Source: Herminiimonas sp.
GTDB lineage: Bacteria > Pseudomonadota > Gammaproteobacteria > Burkholderiales > Burkholderiaceae_D
DNA length: 64,000 nt
Direction of reading: 5' to 3'
Assembly (NCBI GenBank): GCA_028292265.1
Contig: JAQGMR010000026.1
Location: forward strand, 1-64,000
This document shows, piece after piece, positions 1 through 11,359 of this stretch (positions are counted from its first letter, which is position 1; every line of letters begins with the position of its first letter). Both the position numbers and the translations under genes were made by a program. Under the pieces are notes generated by a model. It was given only the letters and a program-made list of their open reading frames with translations. It was not told where the DNA came from and did not search any database.

Positions 1-331
1 CGAATAGCTGGAAGAAGCACGAGTGGCGGCCGGTGTGGCACGCGATACCGTCGACCTGCTCGACCTTCAGCAATACAACGTCCTCGTCGCAGTCCAGCCT
101 GATTTCTTGCACTTTCTGGATATGGCCGGACTCTTCGCCCTTGTGCCACAGTTTCTTGCGCGATCGACTCCAGTATACGGCTTCGCCGCCAGTGACGGTC
201 TGCAACAGTGCTTCGCGGTTCATCCACGCAAACATCAGCACGTCGCCGGTGCCAACTTCCTGTGCGATGACGGGCACGAGGCCGTTCTCATCCCACTTTA
301 CCCGGTTCAACCATTTTGCCTTGATGCTCAT
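1..331 (-). CDS. hisI: Phosphoribosyl-AMP cyclohydrolase HisI (3' end cut by window edge)
   Basis: HisI opens the purine ring of phosphoribosyl-AMP, the third step of histidine synthesis, in the cytoplasm. Reading the minus strand from the ATG at 331 gives about 110 residues beginning [18 protein letters not shown], with the family motifs [30 protein letters not shown] and the metal-binding LDCDEDVV and [11 protein letters not shown]. No stop is reached before base 1, so the C-terminus lies outside the window. The start overlaps the hisF stop by four bases (ATGA), which indicates translational coupling. No fused HisE domain can be judged from what is present. It is the last his gene visible. 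Confidence 0.95.
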   Translation of the reverse strand, partial: MSIKAKWLNRVKWDENGLVPVIAQEVGTGDVLMFAWMNREALLQTVTGGEAVYWSRSRKKLWHKGEESGHIQKVQEIRLDCDEDVVLLKVEQVDGIACHTGRHSCFFQLF

Positions 332-1092
332 GCCAACCTCATCGCTATGCCCTGGCCCGCCATGAACCGCTTGGCTTCCCCCACCGTATGCTGCCCGTAA
401 TGAAAAATGCTCGCCGCAAGCACCGCATCGGCCCGGCCTTTTGTCACGCCGTCGGCAAGGTCTTGCAGTCCGCCCACGCCGCCCGATGCTATCACCGGAA
501 TTTCCACTGCCTCCGATACGGCTCGCGTCAGCGCCAGATCGAAGCCGGAGCGGGTTCCATCGCGATCCATGCTGGTCAGCAGAATCTCGCCAGCCCCAAG
601 CGACTGCATTTTCCGGGCCCATTCCACCGCGTCGAGTCCGGTGCCTTTCCGACCGCCGTGCGTGAACACTTCCCATCGACCTTCGCCCGCCTGCTTGGCG
701 TCGATTGCCACTACGATGCATTGCGACCCGTACTTGTCGGAAGCGTCGGCCACCAATTGTGGATCCGTCACGGCGGCGGTATTGATGCTGACCTTGTCGG
801 CGCCGGCATTGAGCAGGCGCCGGACGTCCTCGACCCTTCGCACGCCGCCGCCAACGGTAAGCGGAATGAATACCTGCGACGCGACCGCCTCGATAATGTG
901 GAGGATCAGATCGCGGTCGTCCGAGGAAGCTGTGATGTCGAGAAAGGTCAGTTCGTCGGCGCCTTGGTCGTCATAGCGGCGCGCAATCTCGACCGGATCG
1001 CCGGCATCCCGAAGCTCAATAAAATTAATGCCCTTCACTACCCGGCCGGCAGTGACGTCCAGACAAGGGATGATGCGTTTTGCTAGTGTCAT
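328..1092 (-). CDS. hisF: Imidazole glycerol phosphate synthase cyclase subunit HisF
   Basis: HisF is the cyclase half of the HisFH heterodimer. It uses ammonia from HisH to turn PRFAR into imidazole glycerol phosphate and AICAR. The 254-residue protein is full length and a typical (beta/alpha)8 barrel. The two catalytic aspartates are visible as D12 ([10 protein letters not shown]) and D131 (VVAIDAKQ), and the phosphate-binding loops TVGGGV and IASGGVG are intact. It overlaps hisI by four bases. The 268-base spacer separating it from hisA is unusually long for this operon. No strong ribosome-binding site precedes the ATG at 1092. Confidence 0.98.
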   Translation of the reverse strand: MTLAKRIIPCLDVTAGRVVKGINFIELRDAGDPVEIARRYDDQGADELTFLDITASSDDRDLILHIIEAVASQVFIPLTVGGGVRRVEDVRRLLNAGADKVSINTAAVTDPQLVADASDKYGSQCIVVAIDAKQAGEGRWEVFTHGGRKGTGLDAVEWARKMQSLGAGEILLTSMDRDGTRSGFDLALTRAVSEAVEIPVIASGGVGGLQDLADGVTKGRADAVLAASIFHYGQHTVGEAKRFMAGQGIAMRLA

Positions 1093-1360
1093 GTTGGAGA
1101 GGAAAATCCCTTGCTGTGGATTGGACTGTTGACAGGAACGACGTGAGGCGATGCACGGGCGACGCGCTGGCTATTGTCTGGACGCTGGGCTGCACTCCAT
1201 GGTGCTGCGCTGGTGCCAGTACCGGCGCTGCTCTGCCCGGCCCGGATCAGCACTGCAGCAGGTGGCGCTGCAACCGTAGCGCAGATGTCGCCTCGTGCCA
1301 GGACAACGGTCAATCCGAGTCGTGTCGCGGCGCTGGACAGTCGGTTATCGCCGCGCCAGC
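1093..1360. other. Long hisA-hisF spacer with no convincing gene
   Basis: This 268-base gap lies inside the his operon. It is GC-rich. A 74-codon minus-strand open frame (1089-1313) crosses it, but I recognise no family in it and its composition is low-complexity Ala/Pro/Ser. I see no clear terminator or promoter. It may be a decayed gene remnant or a structured intercistronic region. Confidence 0.4.
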
Positions 1361-2164
1361 TTATTCCGGCTGATTGGCATCAAGTTCCTCGTCGGAGGGC
1401 TCGCCAGTCAATTCATCCGCGCGCGCCTGTGCCGAACGCAGCTCCAGGGTTCCCTCATAGATCGAGCGTCCGCAAATGATGCCTTCGATCCCTTCATCCT
1501 GCACTGCGCACAGCGCTTCGACATCCTGGATTCCGTGCACACCGCCAGAAGCGATAACCGGAATCGTCATGCTCTGAGCCAGCCGTACAGTAGCTTCGAT
1601 GTTAACGCCACCCATCATGCCGTCGCGCCCGATGTCGGTGTAGACGATGGCTTCACAGCCGTAATCCTCGAATTTCCGGGCGAGGTCGATTACCTCGTGG
1701 CCGGACAGCTTGCTCCAGCCGTCAGTAGCGACCTTGCCATCCCTGGCATCGAGGCCAACGATGATCTGACCGGGGAACGCGCTGCAGGCGTCGTGCAGGA
1801 AGCCGGGATTCTTGACGGCTGCCGTGCCGATGATGATGTAGGAAAGGCCGTCGTCGAGATAGCGTTCGATGGTGTCGAGGTCGCGCACGCCGCCCCCTAG
1901 CTGGATCGGCACTTCCTCCGTCCCGTTTTTTATGGCGAACTCGCGCACCGCCTTGATGATGGACTTCACCGCTGCCTCGTTCTTGGGCTTGCCGGCGAAA
2001 GCGCCGTTCAAGTCCACCAGGTGCAATCGACGCGCACCCTGGGCCAGCCAATGCCTGGCCATTTCGCCCGGATCTTCCGAGAACACAGTGGCACGCTCCA
2101 TGTCGCCCTGTTGCAGGCGTACGCAGTGACCGTCTTTAATGTCGATGGCAGGTATGAGCAGCAT
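1361..2164 (-). CDS. hisA: ProFAR isomerase HisA
   Basis: HisA catalyses the Amadori isomerisation of ProFAR to PRFAR, the step feeding HisFH. The ORF gives 267 residues starting [12 protein letters not shown]. The catalytic aspartates are D8 and D139 (VGLDARDG). The barrel phosphate-binding loops QLGGGVRD and IASGGVHG are present. The protein is roughly 20 residues longer than usual because of an acidic, polar C-terminal tail ([17 protein letters not shown]) that looks unstructured. It lies 100 bases downstream of hisH. The fold and active site leave little doubt about function. Confidence 0.97.
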   Translation of the reverse strand: MLLIPAIDIKDGHCVRLQQGDMERATVFSEDPGEMARHWLAQGARRLHLVDLNGAFAGKPKNEAAVKSIIKAVREFAIKNGTEEVPIQLGGGVRDLDTIERYLDDGLSYIIIGTAAVKNPGFLHDACSAFPGQIIVGLDARDGKVATDGWSKLSGHEVIDLARKFEDYGCEAIVYTDIGRDGMMGGVNIEATVRLAQSMTIPVIASGGVHGIQDVEALCAVQDEGIEGIICGRSIYEGTLELRSAQARADELTGEPSDEELDANQPE

Positions 2165-2264
2165 GGCGAATGGGTCGCGTTGTGGTTTGGCAGGAAGGTG
2201 GCTGGAAAGTGGCGGGGAAACTGGGCTTTTCAGATCATAACGGTGTCGGCCTTGCGGCAGACGG

Positions 2265-2903
2265 TCAAGGATTCCAATTTACAAAATTTTTGTATAGCTG
2301 CAACCCGGCCGATGCGCTTTTCTCCGGGTGAAACTGCGTCGCAAAAATATTATCCCTGCCCACTGCACAGGTAAAGAGCGCCCCGTAAGGCGATTCCCCG
2401 AAGATATGCGCAGGATTTTGCGGCACCGCGTAGTAGCTATGCACGAAATAATAATAACTGTCGTCCGGAATATCTGCCCATAACGGATGGCTTTGCGTTT
2501 GGTGGACACGATTCCAGCCCATTTGCGGGACCTTGAAGCGGGAACCGTCTTCCTGCGTGCGGCCGGCGAGGTCGAAGCGCACAACCTTGCCATGTAGAAG
2601 CCCAAGGCAGGGGCTATCGCCCTCCTCGCTCCAGTCAAACAGCATCTGCTCTCCGACGCAGACGCCGAGCAGCGGCTTTGAGAGCGCCGCCTCAAGTACC
2701 GCCTCTTGCACCCCGGACTCGCGCAACGAACGCATGCAATCCGGCATGGCGCCCTGCCCAGGCAGGACGATGCGGTCCGCGGCGCGAATTGCGGCGGGTT
2801 CTCCGGACACCTGTACGTCGGAATCCGGCGCAACATGCCGCAAGGCCTGCGCTACCGAGCGCAGGTTACCCATTCCGTAATCGACTACAACGATTCTGTT
2901 CAT
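2265..2903 (-). CDS. hisH: Imidazole glycerol phosphate synthase glutaminase subunit HisH
   Basis: HisH is the class I glutamine amidotransferase that supplies ammonia to HisF. The start at 2903 gives [16 protein letters not shown], the normal family N-terminus; an upstream in-frame start would only add 14 unrelated residues. The mature length is 212 residues. The catalytic triad is C82 ([10 protein letters not shown]), H192 and E194 (ATQFHPEKS). It sits 55 bases after hisB in the his operon. Its partner HisF is encoded two genes downstream, with hisA between, which is the common arrangement. Confidence 0.97.
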   Translation of the reverse strand: MNRIVVVDYGMGNLRSVAQALRHVAPDSDVQVSGEPAAIRAADRIVLPGQGAMPDCMRSLRESGVQEAVLEAALSKPLLGVCVGEQMLFDWSEEGDSPCLGLLHGKVVRFDLAGRTQEDGSRFKVPQMGWNRVHQTQSHPLWADIPDDSYYYFVHSYYAVPQNPAHIFGESPYGALFTCAVGRDNIFATQFHPEKSASAGLQLYKNFVNWNP

Positions 2904-2958
2904 GATGGTGGTGCTGCCGGATCGCCACGTCGGCGCCGCAGGCAAGTCCCGTTACAGG

Positions 2959-3555
2959 CTACAGGCTGCCCTTGGTGGAGGGGATTGTTCCAGCAGCGCG
3001 CGGATCAAGCTCCGCTGCCATGCGCAATGCGCGGCCAAACGCCTTGAAAACCGTCTCGCATTGATGATGCGCGTTTTCGCCGCGCAGGTTGTCAATGTGA
3101 AGGGTAACCAGTGCATGGTTGACGAAACCCTGGAAAAACTCGTGGGTCAGGTCGACGTCGAAGCCGCCGATCATGGAGCGCTTGAAGGGCACGTGGTATT
3201 CAATGCCCGGGCGGCCGGAGAAGTCGATGACGACGCGCGACAGGGCTTCATCAAGCGGTACATACGCATGGCCGTAGCGCCGGATGCCGCTCTTGTCGCC
3301 AATCGCCTTTGCGACTGCCTGGCCAAGCGTGATGCCAACATCCTCCACCGTGTGGTGGGCGTCGATGTGCAGATCGCCCTTGGCTTCGATATCCATGTCG
3401 ATCAGGCCGTGGCGTGCGATCTGGTCCAGCATGTGGTCGAGGAAAGGGACGCCGGTGTTCAGGTTCTGTTTGCCGCTGCCGTCGAGATTTATCGCAACGC
3501 GAATCTGCGTTTCGTTGGTATTTCGGACGACTTCTGCGACGCGTGGCGTGGACAT
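2959..3555 (-). CDS. hisB: Imidazoleglycerol-phosphate dehydratase HisB
   Basis: This enzyme dehydrates imidazole glycerol phosphate to imidazole acetol phosphate. The 198-residue protein is the single-function form; there is no N-terminal histidinol-phosphatase domain as in enterobacterial HisB. The metal-binding His/Glu clusters are seen as [35 protein letters not shown] and [10 protein letters not shown]. Because the fused phosphatase is missing, histidinol-phosphate phosphatase must be encoded elsewhere; none is in the window. It starts 19 bases after the hisC stop. Confidence 0.98.
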   Translation of the reverse strand: MSTPRVAEVVRNTNETQIRVAINLDGSGKQNLNTGVPFLDHMLDQIARHGLIDMDIEAKGDLHIDAHHTVEDVGITLGQAVAKAIGDKSGIRRYGHAYVPLDEALSRVVIDFSGRPGIEYHVPFKRSMIGGFDVDLTHEFFQGFVNHALVTLHIDNLRGENAHHQCETVFKAFGRALRMAAELDPRAAGTIPSTKGSL

Positions 3556-3574
3556 GATCAGGGAAAGAGTGAAT

Positions 3575-4663
3575 TCAGGGTGTAAGCGAGGTTCTCAATG
3601 CGTCGAGGAACCAGTTGTTCTCTTCGGGTGTGCTGACGGTGACCCGCAGGCAGTCTTCGAGCAATGGATGCATTCTACCGACATTTTTGATCAATACCTT
3701 CTGTGCGAGCAAGCGGCCAAACACCGTGTTGCCATCCTGGCCCGAGCGTCGTGTGCGGATCAGCAGAAAATTGGCCGCCGAAGGAAACACCTCGATGCCC
3801 GGCATGGTACCCAACGCTGCAGCCAGACGCTCCCGCTCGCCGCGAAGGCTGCTTGCCTGAGCGTCCAGCACGTCGAGGTGATCGAGCAGAAATTCGGCCG
3901 CCGCTTCGGTCAGCACATTGATGTTGTAAGGCGGGCGCACCTTGTCAAATTCCGCCAGCAGCGCAGGGCCCGCGGACATGTAGCCAAGACGAATTCCGGC
4001 CAGACCGAGCTTGGACACGGTGCGCATGACGACGAGGTTTTCGAACTGGGGCAAATGCGGCATGAAGCTGACCTGCGCAAACGGCTGGTACGCCTCGTCG
4101 ACCACCACGACGCCGCTGTCGCCCACCGCCTTCAGGATCGCGAGCATGTCGTCTTCGCGGTACAGCGTGCCGGTCGGGTTGTTCGGGTACGCAAGGTACA
4201 CCACCGATGGGCGATGCTGCGCGATCGACGCCAGCATTGCTTCGCGGTCCAGGGTGCAATCGGCGCGCAGTGGCACCCCGATGAATTCAAGCCCGGCGAA
4301 AAGCGCCGACATGGAATACATCACGAAGCCTGGAACCGGCGCCAGCACCTTCGCGCCGGGACGCGCGCAGGCAAGCGAAATAATCGAGATCAGCTCGTCT
4401 GAGCCGTTGCCAAGCAAGACATCAAAGCCCGATGGAACACCGAGCCGCCCGCAAATGCTTTGCTTCAAGGCGATATAGGTCGGCGTTGGATAACGATTGA
4501 GGGCAACGTCGGCCAGTCTCCGCGCGAGCGCATCACGCAGATCCGGCGGGAGGGTGTACGGATTCTCCATCGCATCAAGCTTTACGAATCCGGTGGCGTC
4601 GGGCACATGATACGCAGCGAGCGAGCGGACTTCGGGGCGGATTATATTTTCAATAAGTGACAT
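3575..4663 (-). CDS. hisC: Histidinol-phosphate aminotransferase HisC
   Basis: HisC is a PLP-dependent aminotransferase that transfers the glutamate amino group to imidazole acetol phosphate. I chose the ATG at 4663 ([20 protein letters not shown]), which matches the family N-terminus. The longer frame to 4735 adds 24 residues unlike the family. The protein is then 362 residues. The motifs ENPY, GNGSDE, the PLP-contacting NNPTG (161-165), VVVDEAYQ and the Schiff-base lysine K218 ([10 protein letters not shown]) are all present. It is separated by 210 bases from the DNA methyltransferase gene upstream, an unusual interruption of the his operon. Confidence 0.96.
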   Translation of the reverse strand: MSLIENIIRPEVRSLAAYHVPDATGFVKLDAMENPYTLPPDLRDALARRLADVALNRYPTPTYIALKQSICGRLGVPSGFDVLLGNGSDELISIISLACARPGAKVLAPVPGFVMYSMSALFAGLEFIGVPLRADCTLDREAMLASIAQHRPSVVYLAYPNNPTGTLYREDDMLAILKAVGDSGVVVVDEAYQPFAQVSFMPHLPQFENLVVMRTVSKLGLAGIRLGYMSAGPALLAEFDKVRPPYNINVLTEAAAEFLLDHLDVLDAQASSLRGERERLAAALGTMPGIEVFPSAANFLLIRTRRSGQDGNTVFGRLLAQKVLIKNVGRMHPLLEDCLRVTVSTPEENNWFLDALRTSLTP

Positions 4664-4740
4664 AAAACCTGCGCGGAAATGCTGGGGCGGAAAGCTTCGA
4701 AGATAGCGGACTGGTACCACGCTGGGCATGACCATGCAGC

Positions 4741-4775
4741 GCTAACACAAACCCTTTGCGGAACGATTCAAAGGG
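4741..4775 (-). terminator. Weak terminator-like hairpin after the methyltransferase
   Basis: A perfect 7-base inverted repeat (CCCTTTG at 4752-4758, CAAAGGG at 4769-4775) has a 10-base loop. On the minus strand it is followed by GTTTGTGTT. It lies between the methyltransferase stop and hisC and could cause partial termination. The U-tract is imperfect, so this is a suggestion only. Confidence 0.3.
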
Positions 4776-4873
4776 CGATCCTGCGCGCGACGCCGAGCGC
4801 AGCCGCGCCTGGCGCACCCACGAAGTTGCGGAAGCGGCGACCGGCGACTGGTTGCCTACACCGGCGCGCCCGC

Positions 4874-5674
4874 TCACGATGCTGCGCCTTCATCAAGGAG
4901 TTGCGCTTCGCCAGCCAAGCCCTCAACCCGGGCCAGGCGAGCGGCGATCAACTCGCAATAGGTCGGATTGAGCTCGAACCCGACGAAGTCGCGACCACAC
5001 TGGCGCGCCGCCACTGCCGTGGTCCCGCTACCCATGAAGGGGTCCAGCACGACGCCGCCAGGCGGGCATGAGGCCTTGATCATGCGTTCGACGATTTCCA
5101 GCGGCTTTTGGGTAGGATGATCGGCCCGCTCGCGGTGCTCGCGATGCAGGCGTGACACACTCCACAAATCCTTCGGGTTGTAGCCGATTTCGAGCCATTT
5201 GGCGCCGACAAAGATGGAGCGCGAACGCGCCTTCTTGGTTTCTGCGTCATAGGGAATGCGCACCGCATCGAGCTCGAAATAATAGTCCTTCGATTTGGCG
5301 AAAAACCCGATCGTGTCGTGCACCGACGAGTAGCGTCGCGTGCTGCCGCCCATCGAGGGTACGCGCCGGTCCCAGATGATTTCGTTAATCATCGTCATGC
5401 GCTGCTTCAGCATCACGAACACCTCAGGCGAGTAGCGCCAGGTGAGAAAAATATACAGGCTGCCATTGTCCTTGAGCTTGGGCAGGATCAGATCGATCCA
5501 GCGCTCCATCCACTCAAGGTAATCCGCTGCGTCGAGCTTGTCAGAGTCGTTGCCGTAATCCTTGCCGAGGCCATAAGGCGGATCGGCAATCACCAGATCA
5601 ACCGACTTGTCGGGGATGCGGGCGGCGCCATCGAGCGCATCTTCGCAAAAGACGCGGTTGCGCCAACTATTCAC
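4874..5674 (-). CDS. Orphan site-specific DNA methyltransferase (beta class, probably N6-adenine)
   Basis: This is an S-adenosylmethionine-dependent DNA methyltransferase of 266 residues. The catalytic motif IV DPPY is at 31-34, a central target-recognition stretch runs from about 100 to 180, HPTQKP is at 186-191 and the cofactor motif I (DPFMGSGTT) is at 211-219. The order IV-recognition-I defines the beta class, which includes CcrM and YhdJ; DPPY favours adenine N6 methylation. The start codon is GTG at 5674. No restriction endonuclease gene lies nearby, so it looks like a solitary enzyme. It sits between hisD and hisC in the same direction, 51 bases after hisD, and is therefore probably co-transcribed with histidine genes. 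Target sequence cannot be read from the protein. Confidence 0.9.
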   Translation of the reverse strand: MNSWRNRVFCEDALDGAARIPDKSVDLVIADPPYGLGKDYGNDSDKLDAADYLEWMERWIDLILPKLKDNGSLYIFLTWRYSPEVFVMLKQRMTMINEIIWDRRVPSMGGSTRRYSSVHDTIGFFAKSKDYYFELDAVRIPYDAETKKARSRSIFVGAKWLEIGYNPKDLWSVSRLHREHRERADHPTQKPLEIVERMIKASCPPGGVVLDPFMGSGTTAVAARQCGRDFVGFELNPTYCELIAARLARVEGLAGEAQLLDEGAAS

Positions 5675-5725
5675 GCGAGCGCTCTTTTTCTTGCCATGCC
5701 ACCGCCTGGGTATTCGCTATCAATT

Positions 5726-7039
5726 TCACTTTATCCTGTACTCGGCGGAGCGGGCATGCGCCTGCAATCCTTCGCCGTTCGCCAATTCCGACGCAATGCG
5801 CCCGAGGCTTTGGGCACCCGCTTCGCTGACGTGAATGATACTCGAGCGTTTCTGGAAATCGTACACGCCGAGCGGCGATGAAAAGCGCGCGGTGCGTGAC
5901 GTCGGTAGTACATGATTCGGTCCGGCGCAGTAATCGCCGATAGATTCGGAGGAGAACCGTCCAAGAAACATGGCGCCGGCGTGGCGGATGCGGTCGGCCC
6001 ACTGCTGCGGGTCTTCGGCGGAAATCTCCAGATGTTCAGGCGCGATGTCGTTGGCGATTTCACAAGCCTGTTGCATGTCGCGCACCTTGATCAGGGCACC
6101 GCGGTTGGTGAGCGAGGCGCGAATAACGTCCTTGCGTGGCAGTTCGTCTATGAGGCGATCAATGCTGGCCTGTACGCGCTCGATATACGGCGCATCCGGA
6201 CAGAGCAAAATTGACTGCGCCAATTCGTCATGCTCGGCCTGCGAAAAAAGGTCCATCGCTACCCAGTCCGGGTCGGTCGTGCCATCGCAGATCACCAGGA
6301 TTTCAGACGGGCCGGCAATCATGTCGATGCCAACCGTGCCGAAGACCCGGCGCTTGGCGGCTGCGACATAGGCATTGCCGGGGCCGACGATTTTATCGAC
6401 TGCCGGAATGGTGATGGTGCCGTAGGCCAGCGCGCCAACAGCCTGCGCACCGCCAACGGTAAATACCCGGTCCACGCCAGCTATCGCCGCCGCTGCAAGC
6501 ACCAGTTCATTGCGCACGGCGTTGGGCGTTGGCACGACCATGATAATTTCCGGCACGCCGGCGACCCGCGCCGGTATTGCATTCATCAGGACTGAAGACG
6601 GATAGGCCGCCTTGCCGCCCGGGACGTAGATGCCGACGCGATCAAGTGGCGTTACCTTTTGCCCGAGCACCGTTCCATCCGCTTCGGTATAGACAAAGCC
6701 GTCCGAGCCGCATTCGCGCCGTTGACGTTCATGGTAGCTGCGAACCCGGTCGGCGGCGACTTCCAGCGCGTGGCGCCGTGCGGCGGGCAATTGCGCGAGC
6801 GCGGCCTGCAAGTCGTTCTTGCCGATTTCCAGTTGGCCCGCTGCCTTCAGGTCTACATGATCGAACTGGCGGGTGTAGTCCAGCACGGCGGCATCGCCGC
6901 GCACCTTTACGTCGGCCAGTATGCGTGCGACCGCGCGATCGATCGCCTCATCTTCGCTCGCCTCGAACGCGAGGACGTCGGAGAGCCGCCGAGGGAAATC
7001 GGCGGCGGTTGAATCGAGTCTTCGAATCGGGACGGACAT
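5726..7039 (-). CDS. hisD: Histidinol dehydrogenase HisD
   Basis: HisD is a zinc- and NAD-dependent enzyme that oxidises histidinol to histidine in two steps, finishing the pathway. The start at 7039 gives [15 protein letters not shown], 437 residues, the normal length. Recognisable motifs include [47 protein letters not shown] and the catalytic Glu-His pair in [24 protein letters not shown] and [13 protein letters not shown] near the C-terminus complete the zinc and substrate site. It follows hisG by 100 bases. Confidence 0.98.
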   Translation of the reverse strand: MSVPIRRLDSTAADFPRRLSDVLAFEASEDEAIDRAVARILADVKVRGDAAVLDYTRQFDHVDLKAAGQLEIGKNDLQAALAQLPAARRHALEVAADRVRSYHERQRRECGSDGFVYTEADGTVLGQKVTPLDRVGIYVPGGKAAYPSSVLMNAIPARVAGVPEIIMVVPTPNAVRNELVLAAAAIAGVDRVFTVGGAQAVGALAYGTITIPAVDKIVGPGNAYVAAAKRRVFGTVGIDMIAGPSEILVICDGTTDPDWVAMDLFSQAEHDELAQSILLCPDAPYIERVQASIDRLIDELPRKDVIRASLTNRGALIKVRDMQQACEIANDIAPEHLEISAEDPQQWADRIRHAGAMFLGRFSSESIGDYCAGPNHVLPTSRTARFSSPLGVYDFQKRSSIIHVSEAGAQSLGRIASELANGEGLQAHARSAEYRIK

Positions 7040-7139
7040 CAAGTTTCCAGTCGTTGTGCTGCAGATTGCTTTCAAACTTCGCTTGCCTGTTTAGGTGCGC
7101 GGCCAGGTGTGTGGCGCAACGCACGGCGCTCAGGACAAA

Positions 7140-7793
7140 TCAGCGGCCCAGTTTTGCCGCGCGTTCCAGCACCTGCAATATGGGGAGCAGCCTGTCGCGC
7201 TTAAGCTTCAAGGCGGCCTGGTTCACCACCAGCCGGGCGGAAATATCCATGATGTGCTCGACTTCCACCAGGTTGTTGGCGCGCAGCGTACTGCCGCTGC
7301 TGACCAGATCGACGATCGCATCCGAAAGCCCGACCAACGGCGCCAGTTCCATGGAGCCATACAGCTTGATAAGGTCAACGTGCACGCCTTTGGCCGCGAA
7401 GTGCTCGCGGGCCACCCGAACAAATTTGGTTGCGACCCGCAGGCGGGCGCCCTGGCGGACCGCGCTGGCGTAGTCGAAGCCCTGAGATACGGCGACCGAC
7501 ATGCGGCACTTGCCGATGTTCAGGTCAATCGGCTGGTACAAGCCTTCGCCCCCATGCTCGAGCAGTACATCCTTGCCGGCCACGCCAAAATCCGCCGCGC
7601 CATATTGCACATAGGTTGGGACATCCGTTGCTCGGACGATGATGACCCGCACCCCCGGATCGTTAGTCGGCAAGATCAGCTTGCGCGATGTTTCCGGGTC
7701 CTCGGACACGACCACGCCGGCCTGCGCCAGCAGCGGAAGGGTTTCCTCGAAAATGCGGCCCTTGGACAGGGCCAGGGTCAGTTGCTGGGTCAT
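7140..7793 (-). CDS. hisG: ATP phosphoribosyltransferase HisG (short form)
   Basis: HisG condenses ATP with PRPP, the committed step of histidine synthesis. The protein is 217 residues and begins [20 protein letters not shown]. It ends after the catalytic domains, without the roughly 80-residue C-terminal histidine-sensing domain of long HisG. Short HisG enzymes work as hetero-octamers with HisZ, a histidyl-tRNA synthetase paralogue. No hisZ is in this window, so it should be elsewhere in the genome. The PRPP loop appears as [18 protein letters not shown]. It is the first his gene, 153 bases after murA. I see no His-codon-rich leader peptide upstream. Confidence 0.97.
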   Translation of the reverse strand: MTQQLTLALSKGRIFEETLPLLAQAGVVVSEDPETSRKLILPTNDPGVRVIIVRATDVPTYVQYGAADFGVAGKDVLLEHGGEGLYQPIDLNIGKCRMSVAVSQGFDYASAVRQGARLRVATKFVRVAREHFAAKGVHVDLIKLYGSMELAPLVGLSDAIVDLVSSGSTLRANNLVEVEHIMDISARLVVNQAALKLKRDRLLPILQVLERAAKLGR

Positions 7794-7946
7794 GGAACGA
7801 CTTTCATGGGCAGATCATGTGCGCGATTTTACTTCGCATCACGGCGGGATGGCTGCAAACCCGCCCGAATGCTGCCATTACACCTGAAAGGGACTCGACC
7901 CCGGTTCCGGTGAAAACTGACAGCCTATTGGCAGACGTTTGACCGA

Positions 7947-9436
<1,490 letters not shown>

Positions 9437-9534
9437 GGTTTTGTTTCGCAAAGTGGCAGGTGCTTGATCGGTGTCGACCCATGCCAGATGGGAACGACGC
9501 ATCACCGCGGTGATGGGCGCAATGGCAAGCGCGG

Positions 9535-10290
9535 TCAGTGGCGCAGTTTATAGCCAGATTTAAGAAGGGTGATCGCAATTCCCGACAGCACAAGGGCGAA
9601 CGACCCGACGATGGTAAAGCTTAGAAGCGGATTGACGTCGGACTGCCCAAAAAAGCCGAAGCGGAAACCGTCAATCATATAAAAAAACGGGTTCACGTGC
9701 GACACGCGCTGCCAGAAAGGCGGCAGGCTGTGAATGGAATAGAACACGCCAGACAGAAACGTGGCCGGCATGATCAGGAAATTCTGGAACGCGGCGAGCT
9801 GATCGAATTTCTCGGCCCAAATGCCCGCGATCAGCCCCATGGTTCCCAATATTCCCGCGCCCAGCAGGGCAAAAATCGCGATCCACCATGGCGCTACAAA
9901 GCTCAGGTGCGCGAACCATGCGGTAATGAGGAACACGCCAGCACCGACGGCGAGGCCGCGCACCACCGCGGCAAGCACATAGGCGCCGAACAATTCCCAA
10001 TGCGAAAGCGGCGGCAGCAGCACAAAGACCAGGTTGCCGGTTATCTTGGACTGGATCAGGGAAGAAGATGAATTGGCGAAGGCATTCTGCAGCACGCTCA
10101 TCATCACCAGGCCCGGCACCAGGAACGCGGTATAGCGCACGCCGGGATACACCTGCACCCGGTCTTCCAGCACATGACCGAAAATCAGCAGGTACAACAT
10201 CGCCGTGACGATCGGCGCCGTAAGAGTTTGCGTCGCGACCTTCCAGAAGCGCAGGATTTCCTTGTAGAACAGCGTTTGGAAGCCGATCAT
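9535..10290 (-). CDS. ABC-2 type exporter permease (YadH-like)
   Basis: This is the membrane half of a two-gene ABC exporter. The 251-residue protein has about six hydrophobic segments and the ABC-2 permease signature: an amphipathic N-terminal helix (FYKEILRFWKV), a Gly/Pro-rich first periplasmic loop (YTAFLVPGLVMM), and the late FLSGVFYSIHSLPPFWQRVSHVNP motif. It overlaps the ATPase gene upstream by four bases, so the two are coupled. The substrate is unknown. The closest named relative I recognise is YadH of E. coli. Position between mlaB and ibaG is typical of Betaproteobacteria and suggests an envelope function, but that is inference. Confidence 0.88.
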   Translation of the reverse strand: MIGFQTLFYKEILRFWKVATQTLTAPIVTAMLYLLIFGHVLEDRVQVYPGVRYTAFLVPGLVMMSVLQNAFANSSSSLIQSKITGNLVFVLLPPLSHWELFGAYVLAAVVRGLAVGAGVFLITAWFAHLSFVAPWWIAIFALLGAGILGTMGLIAGIWAEKFDQLAAFQNFLIMPATFLSGVFYSIHSLPPFWQRVSHVNPFFYMIDGFRFGFFGQSDVNPLLSFTIVGSFALVLSGIAITLLKSGYKLRH

Positions 10291-11198
10291 TTTTCGCCTT
10301 CCATTATCTGTATGAAGACGTCTTCGAGGTCGGCCTGATGCAACTGCATGTCTTCAATCTCCACACCAGATTCGCGCAGCCGCGACAGGATCGGTTCGAC
10401 TTCAGCGTATTCAGTGACGCGCAGCGTGTACTTGTTGCCACTAACAAGTTCTTCCGGATGTGAAACCAGGTTATGCAGTGACGCCGGCAGGGTTCCACGC
10501 GCCAGTCGCACTTCCAGTTGCGAACCGGAGATCCGCCGGATCAGGGCCGAGGTCGAATCCAGGGCAACTACCCGTCCAGCCTTGAGCATGGCGATGCGGT
10601 TGCACAGTGCCTGCGCCTCTTCGAGATAGTGGGTGGTAAGCACGACGGTATGGCCTTCCCGATTAAGACGTGCAACGAATTTCCACAGCGTCTGGCGCAG
10701 CTCGACGTCCACGCCCGCCGTGGGCTCGTCCAGCACGATGACGGGCGGCCGGTGGACCAGCGCCTGTGCCACCAGCACCCGGCGCTTCATGCCACCAGAA
10801 AGGGAGCGCATGTTGGCGTCCGCCTTGGACGTCAGATCGAGGTGGTGCATGACTTCATCGATCCAGGCGTCGTTCTTTCTAAGCCCGAAATAGCCGGACT
10901 GCATCCGCAGGGTTTCGCGCACTGTAAAGAACGGATCGAACACGAGCTCCTGGGGAACCACGCCCAAACGCTTGCGCGCCTCCCGGTAGTCGGTTACGAC
11001 GTCATGTCCATGGATGGAAACGCTGCCGGCATCGGCCCGGTTCAAACCGGCCAGGATCGAGATGAGCGTGGTCTTGCCGGCCCCGTTCGGGCCAAGCAAT
11101 CCGAAGAATTCGCCTTCTTCTATGGTGAGTGACACGCCGCCGAGCGCCTGCAGTGAGCCGTAGCGTTTTTCTACGTTGTTTATTTGTATGGCAGCCAT
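10287..11198 (-). CDS. ABC exporter ATP-binding protein (YadG-like)
   Basis: This is the ATPase partner of the permease at 9535-10290. Walker A is GPNGAGKTT, the signature is LSGGMKRRVLVAQAL, Walker B is VIVLDEPTAGVD and the switch histidine is in VLTTHYLEEA. A C-terminal domain of about 80 residues follows the nucleotide-binding domain, as in drug and lipid exporters of this subgroup. I prefer the ATG at 11198 (MAAIQINNVEKRYGS) because relatives start there. The alternative at 11234 adds 12 residues; neither has a strong ribosome-binding site. A TATAAT box 76 bases upstream could give it a private promoter. Confidence 0.9.
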   Translation of the reverse strand: MAAIQINNVEKRYGSLQALGGVSLTIEEGEFFGLLGPNGAGKTTLISILAGLNRADAGSVSIHGHDVVTDYREARKRLGVVPQELVFDPFFTVRETLRMQSGYFGLRKNDAWIDEVMHHLDLTSKADANMRSLSGGMKRRVLVAQALVHRPPVIVLDEPTAGVDVELRQTLWKFVARLNREGHTVVLTTHYLEEAQALCNRIAMLKAGRVVALDSTSALIRRISGSQLEVRLARGTLPASLHNLVSHPEELVSGNKYTLRVTEYAEVEPILSRLRESGVEIEDMQLHQADLEDVFIQIMEGEK

Positions 11199-11273
11199 AC
11201 GGGCCAAGGGAGCTTTCAGAAAAGAGACAGCCATCGTCGCACTCGGCGCCGACGGCTGATTTAAAGGTTACCG

Positions 11274-11279
11274 ATTATA
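11274..11279 (-). promoter_or_regulatory. Possible -10 box for the ABC exporter genes
   Basis: The minus strand reads TATAAT here, in the 161-base gap between mlaB and the ABC ATPase gene. No good -35 lies 16-18 bases upstream, so support is limited to the perfect -10 hexamer and its placement. Confidence 0.3.
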
Positions 11280-11359
11280 GAAGATTTGGAGGACGGGCCT
11301 GGAACCGCCCTTGGTACGCGGTTAGGACGCACCTCGGCTATGCAGACCGGCCTCGGACG

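Noticed and set aside
1089..1313. 74-codon minus-strand frame in the hisA-hisF spacer
   Set aside because: It has low-complexity Ala/Pro/Ser composition, no ribosome-binding site and no recognisable family; kept only as spacer content.
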